A stretch of 64,000 bases of DNA, from assembly GCA_963664085.2 (NCBI GenBank), contig CAXXLO010000002.1, positions 3,844,001-3,908,000 on the forward strand. Direction: 5' to 3'. This DNA is from Bin5 sp022821545. GTDB taxonomy: Bacteria > Chloroflexota > Anaerolineae > Caldilineales > Caldilineaceae. This document shows, piece by piece, positions 61,152-64,000 of the stretch (the stretch's first letter is position 1; each line of letters begins with the position of its first letter). The notes beneath the pieces were generated by a model that saw only the letters and a program-made list of their open reading frames with translations, ran no database searches and was not told the origin of the DNA. The position numbers were made by a program, and so were the translations under genes.

Positions 61152-61186
61152 AGGCTGCCGGCGTTACCTGACCGCGGCCTTTTTTG
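61152..61186 (+). terminator. Rho-independent terminator
   Basis: AGGCTGCCGG (61152-61161) pairs with CCGCGGCCT (61172-61180), with one bulge and one G-U pair and a 10-nt loop. Six T (61180-61185) follow. It ends a transcript of about 270 nt from the promoter at 60884. Confidence 0.7.
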
Positions 61187-61458
61187 ATCCCGTTCAACAG
61201 AGTATAGTGCGACTTTCAGACGTCGCTGCGGACGTTTGAGGACGCCCAGCGAACACGGGCCGCGCGGCGTTCGACGTGTCTCGATTGCTGCAGTAATCTC
61301 CCCTCGCGGACAGCGGGTGAGACGCAGCAGTGGTATCAGTTGGGGCCGCGCGCCCCAGATCAAGGACTGACAGAGAATTGAAAGATCAAGAAGAGAAAGA
61401 CCACGACAGTTGGGACCAGATTCGGGAGGATGAGGACAGTTCGCCGCAGGAGTCCGAT

Positions 61459-62496
61459 ATGAGATGGGAGGAAGAACAGGCTGAACTGGAATACTACGAG
61501 AAGAGGTTTCGGCTGGCCGAACCTACGTTGCGCGCAACACGTGAACCAAAGAACGAACGGCAACGGTTTGAAATGCACCGCGCCGAGGTGCAACAGGTGG
61601 CCGAAGTCGCGGACCTGGAAAGCGTTTGGGAGATCAGTTACACGCCGGCGCGCTTTGAAGGCTTGTTTCTCAGGAGTTCCCTGAGACCCTTTTACCAACA
61701 GGACCAGATCGTCGACGTAATGGCCCAGGTGAAGGGCGGAAAGGAGGCAAACGTCTACCGGTGCAAGGCCCACGCTTCGGTTGGCGTAGAGTGGATCGCG
61801 GCCAAAGTCTATCGCCCGCGCCAGTTCCGAAATCTTCGCAATGACGCCATGTACAGAGAGGGCAGGCATCTCCTGACGGCGGAGGACGGGAGGCCGCAGG
61901 CCATCAATCCGCGCGATGACCGGACGGCGAGAGCCGTCAACAAGAAGTCGGTCTTTGGCGCGAAAGTTCGCCATACATCCTGGCTGATGTACGAGTTCTC
62001 AGCTTTACAGACCCTTCACGAAGCGGGCGTGCCGGTGCCGAAACCGTACGGGGTAGGCGACAACGCTATTCTGATGGAGTATATCGGAGATGAACAGATG
62101 GCGGCGCCCACCCTCCACGAAACGCGCCTGGAGGAGGATGAAGCCGGACCGCTCTTTGACAGAACAGTGAAAAGCATTGCCGTGATGCTGGAGAATGGCT
62201 TAGCGCACGGCGATCTGTCGGCATACAATATCCTGTACTGGGAGGGCGAGATCAAGTTGATCGACTTTCCGCAGGTCATCGACATTCACGCAAACCAGAG
62301 CGCGCGAGCGGTTCTGAGGAGGGATGTGGAGCGGGTCTGCCAGTATTTCCGACGCTACGGAATCCGGTCGGACCACAGGCTGCTGGCAGATGAACTTTGG
62401 GAACGATACGCCGCGCCGGACCCCGACGACCTGGCCGCCGACCTTTCGAGGGTCATGGAAGTGGAGGGAGAGGAAGGCGAGGAGGAAGAAGAGTAG
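61459..62496 (+). CDS. RIO-type serine protein kinase
   Basis: Atypical kinase of the RIO1/RIO family, 345 residues. The nucleotide loop GGKEANVY (93-100), Lys116 in AAKVY, catalytic Asp252 in HGDLSAYN and metal Asp269 in IDFPQ are all present. An N-terminal helical segment precedes the kinase fold and a run of Glu ends it. ATG 61459 is chosen for AGGAG six bases upstream. An upstream GTG at 61330 would add 43 acidic residues without a ribosome site. Bacterial RIO kinases are sparsely characterised. The target is unknown. Confidence 0.85.
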   Translation: MRWEEEQAELEYYEKRFRLAEPTLRATREPKNERQRFEMHRAEVQQVAEVADLESVWEISYTPARFEGLFLRSSLRPFYQQDQIVDVMAQVKGGKEANVYRCKAHASVGVEWIAAKVYRPRQFRNLRNDAMYREGRHLLTAEDGRPQAINPRDDRTARAVNKKSVFGAKVRHTSWLMYEFSALQTLHEAGVPVPKPYGVGDNAILMEYIGDEQMAAPTLHETRLEEDEAGPLFDRTVKSIAVMLENGLAHGDLSAYNILYWEGEIKLIDFPQVIDIHANQSARAVLRRDVERVCQYFRRYGIRSDHRLLADELWERYAAPDPDDLAADLSRVMEVEGEEGEEEEE

Positions 62497-62526
62497 GGCC
62501 AGGGGCAGGGGGGCTGGGCGCCGCTT

Positions 62527-63999
62527 TCACCACGGCAGACGCCGGATGTCGCGGCGCATGCCCCGCCACAGTTCGGCGGCGCGGGCGAGCGCAGCAGGGC
62601 GCAGGGTCGAAGTTCCATAGCGTTCCTGGCTGACTGCTGAGGTCAGCCCGAGGACATTTCGGGTCAGTCTGCGGCGCCGTTCCGGTTCGGATTCATGAAC
62701 GGACAGGTGGGCCGAGAGGCCGCGGCCGTACTCCAGCTCCGTCTGATGGGGCTGGTGGGGCCAACCGATGCGGCGCCCCCATGCCAGCAGCCCAAGCCAG
62801 GGGTCCTGCGGCCTGCGTTCGAGCCAGCTTGCCACCAGATAGAGGAGGCCCGCCAGCGGCAACAGCCAGAAGAGCAGCTGCCAGTTCCAGGTCCGCTCGT
62901 CTTCGACCGCCTCTTCCGCCGTCGGGGCACGCCCCGATCTCGTGAAGCTGTCGGGCAGGGCCTGCAACGATGCCTGCCTCCTGAGCGAGGGCCTGCCCGC
63001 GGTCGGCTCAAAGGGGAGCCAGCCGATGTCCGGTAGGTAGACTTCAGGCCAGGAGTGGGCTTCCGCTTCGGTTATGGTCCACTCCCCGGATTCCAGGTCC
63101 CAGTAGCCGCCAATGTGGCCGGTGGCAAAGCGGGTGGGCAGGCCGTTCAACCGGGCCAGAACTGCAAAGGCGGTGGTGTAGTAGTCGCAATAGCCTTGGC
63201 GCAGGTCAAAGAGGAAGAAGTCGGCGACTTCTGCGCCCGGTGGAGGTCCGGGGACGTCGAGATTGTATTCGATTCCCCGCAGGTGGGCTTCGATGGACTG
63301 GGCGATGGCAAATGGCCCCGGCTGGTCGGCGGCCAGGCGTCGGGCAAGGTCCTGCGTGCGCGGGGTGATGGCGTCCGGCAGCCTCAGATGGGGGAGCATT
63401 TCAGGGGGCAGTTCTGCGGTATCGCCGCCCCAGGCAGGCAGCGCCAGCAGGCTCTCGGCGGACATGGCGGGTATGAATGATATGACTTCAAAGCGGTCGA
63501 CCGGACCGATGCCGGACCAGACGGTAACCAGGTCGTCGTCGGAACGGCGCTCCAGCGCGTATTCGGTGCGAAACTCGGCCGGTTCACCGGCGGCCGGCAG
63601 GACTGCGGTCGGCGCGGTCAGGCGGACACGCTGCGTCAGAGCCACGCGGCCGGGCCACTCTTCTTCACTGCGCCAGGGCCTGTTGGCGTCAATGGTTGCG
63701 TCCCGCTCCTGGCCGCTGTTGTTCCAGCCCCTGCCATCGTAGTTGACAAAAGTACCCCTGCGCATGTAGAGCCGCGGGGGCATGTCGCCCAACTCCGTCA
63801 CCGCGCCAAATGGGTAGTTGGTAGAGACGCGCATCACTTCGTACCTGCCCAGCTCCGCTCCGCCTTCGAGGAGGAAGCGGTTTGGCAGACCACTCCCCAG
63901 CCGGCCCAGCCCTCTCCTGCCTCCCTTGAGGTCCGGAAACATGCGCTCGGTGACATCGTCGACGGAGTCGTACACCGGCGTCATCGTCTGGTAGACCTT
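62527..63999 (-). CDS. Transglutaminase-like (TgpA-type) membrane protein, 5' partial
   Basis: The frame is open to the window edge, so the N-terminal membrane part lies outside. Visible parts (counted from an internal ATG at 63984): residues 45-200 resemble the DUF3488/TgpA pre-domain (YMRRGTFVNYDGRGW), and 220-330 the transglutaminase core with Cys266 in QGYCDYYTT and His310 in EAHSWPEV. Glu326 in WLPFEPTAG stands where many relatives have Asp. A transmembrane helix follows at about 375-395, then a cytoplasmic tail. It probably hydrolyses or cross-links surface peptides. Convergent with the RIO kinase. Confidence 0.86.
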   Translation of the reverse strand, partial: KVYQTMTPVYDSVDDVTERMFPDLKGGRRGLGRLGSGLPNRFLLEGGAELGRYEVMRVSTNYPFGAVTELGDMPPRLYMRRGTFVNYDGRGWNNSGQERDATIDANRPWRSEEEWPGRVALTQRVRLTAPTAVLPAAGEPAEFRTEYALERRSDDDLVTVWSGIGPVDRFEVISFIPAMSAESLLALPAWGGDTAELPPEMLPHLRLPDAITPRTQDLARRLAADQPGPFAIAQSIEAHLRGIEYNLDVPGPPPGAEVADFFLFDLRQGYCDYYTTAFAVLARLNGLPTRFATGHIGGYWDLESGEWTITEAEAHSWPEVYLPDIGWLPFEPTAGRPSLRRQASLQALPDSFTRSGRAPTAEEAVEDERTWNWQLLFWLLPLAGLLYLVASWLERRPQDPWLGLLAWGRRIGWPHQPHQTELEYGRGLSAHLSVHESEPERRRRLTRNVLGLTSAVSQERYGTSTLRPAALARAAELWRGMRRDIRRLPW

Positions 64000-64000
64000 A

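Larger units (their letters stand above)
60857..61458. other. 602-bp intergenic stretch containing a small transcription unit
   Basis: It holds a promoter, a 21-codon open frame in an inverted repeat, an overlapping 29-codon frame and a hairpin with six U, listed separately. The remaining 270 bp before the RIO kinase contain only a TATAGT at 61203-61208 as a possible -10 for that gene. Confidence 0.5.

Noticed and set aside
1..64000. CRISPR array, prophage or defence island
   Set aside because: No regularly spaced direct repeats, Cas, phage structural, restriction-modification or toxin-antitoxin proteins were recognised. The only mobile element is the single insertion sequence.

Overview
The window comes from a GC-rich bacterial chromosome (roughly 60% G+C by eye). 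Gene content suggests a member of the Chloroflexota, probably a Caldilinea-like or sponge/marine-associated lineage. The reasons are many phytanoyl-CoA-type dioxygenases, Thr/Pro-rich linkers in cell-surface proteins, CpXC and LCP proteins, and a DUF3417-type glucan phosphorylase. The lineage is an inference: there is no rRNA or marker phylogeny here. No tRNA, rRNA or CRISPR array was seen.

Layout. 1-2.5 kb: permease (5' end outside the window) and ATPase of an Fe(III)/thiamine-type importer. 2.6-7.2 kb: glucose-6-phosphate dehydrogenase and alpha-glucan phosphorylase. 7.3-14.1 kb: epimerase, membrane protein, MenA-type prenyltransferase, CrtI-like oxidoreductase, small unknown protein, alpha/beta hydrolase and methyltransferase, all rightward. 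14.1-24.2 kb: a leftward run, largely translationally coupled, of a PolX-like protein, an SH3b-like membrane protein, NAD+ DNA ligase, a TPR-like protein, a CpXC protein, CinA and LCP. 24.5-29.5 kb: a lone UgpC/MalK-type ATPase and a heterodimeric ABC exporter pair. 29.7-34.3 kb: an operon behind a good sigma70-type promoter, with three PhyH oxygenases (one fused to HEAT repeats, one lacking an iron-ligand His) and an MFS transporter. 34.4-38.5 kb: a DUF368/PopT transporter, a split UxaA-type sugar-acid dehydratase and a second MFS transporter. 38.6-44.0 kb: two SDRs, a complete 1,110-bp insertion sequence, a VOC-VOC-beta-sandwich fusion and a sugar isomerase-like TIM barrel. 44.2-53.2 kb: Gfo/Idh/MocA oxidoreductase, unknown protein, sulfatase, lipoprotein polysaccharide deacetylase, rhamnose mutarotase, PhyH, HpcH/HpaI aldolase and an Asp-box propeller. 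53.2-64 kb: methyltransferase, M20 peptidase, homocysteine methyltransferase, sugar-binding lipoprotein, PhyH, SDR, DUF985 cupin, VOC protein, a possible small-RNA/small-protein unit, a RIO kinase and a transglutaminase (5' end outside the window).

How the genes may work together. The 35-57 kb region reads as a scavenging guild for decorated polysaccharides and deoxy- or acidic sugars: sulfatase, deacetylase, mutarotase, SDR dehydrogenases, UxaA dehydratase, KDR-type aldolase and transport parts. Its substrate is not determined. The 14-24 kb operon joins DNA repair (ligase and a PolX whose polymerase catalytic aspartates are all replaced while its PHP nuclease motifs persist) to proteins of unknown role. 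The most novel-looking items are the PhyH/HEAT/PhyH/MFS operon, the PHP-only PolX, and a ~300-nt unit at 60.88-61.19 kb with its own promoter, a start codon inside a 10-bp inverted repeat, and a terminator.
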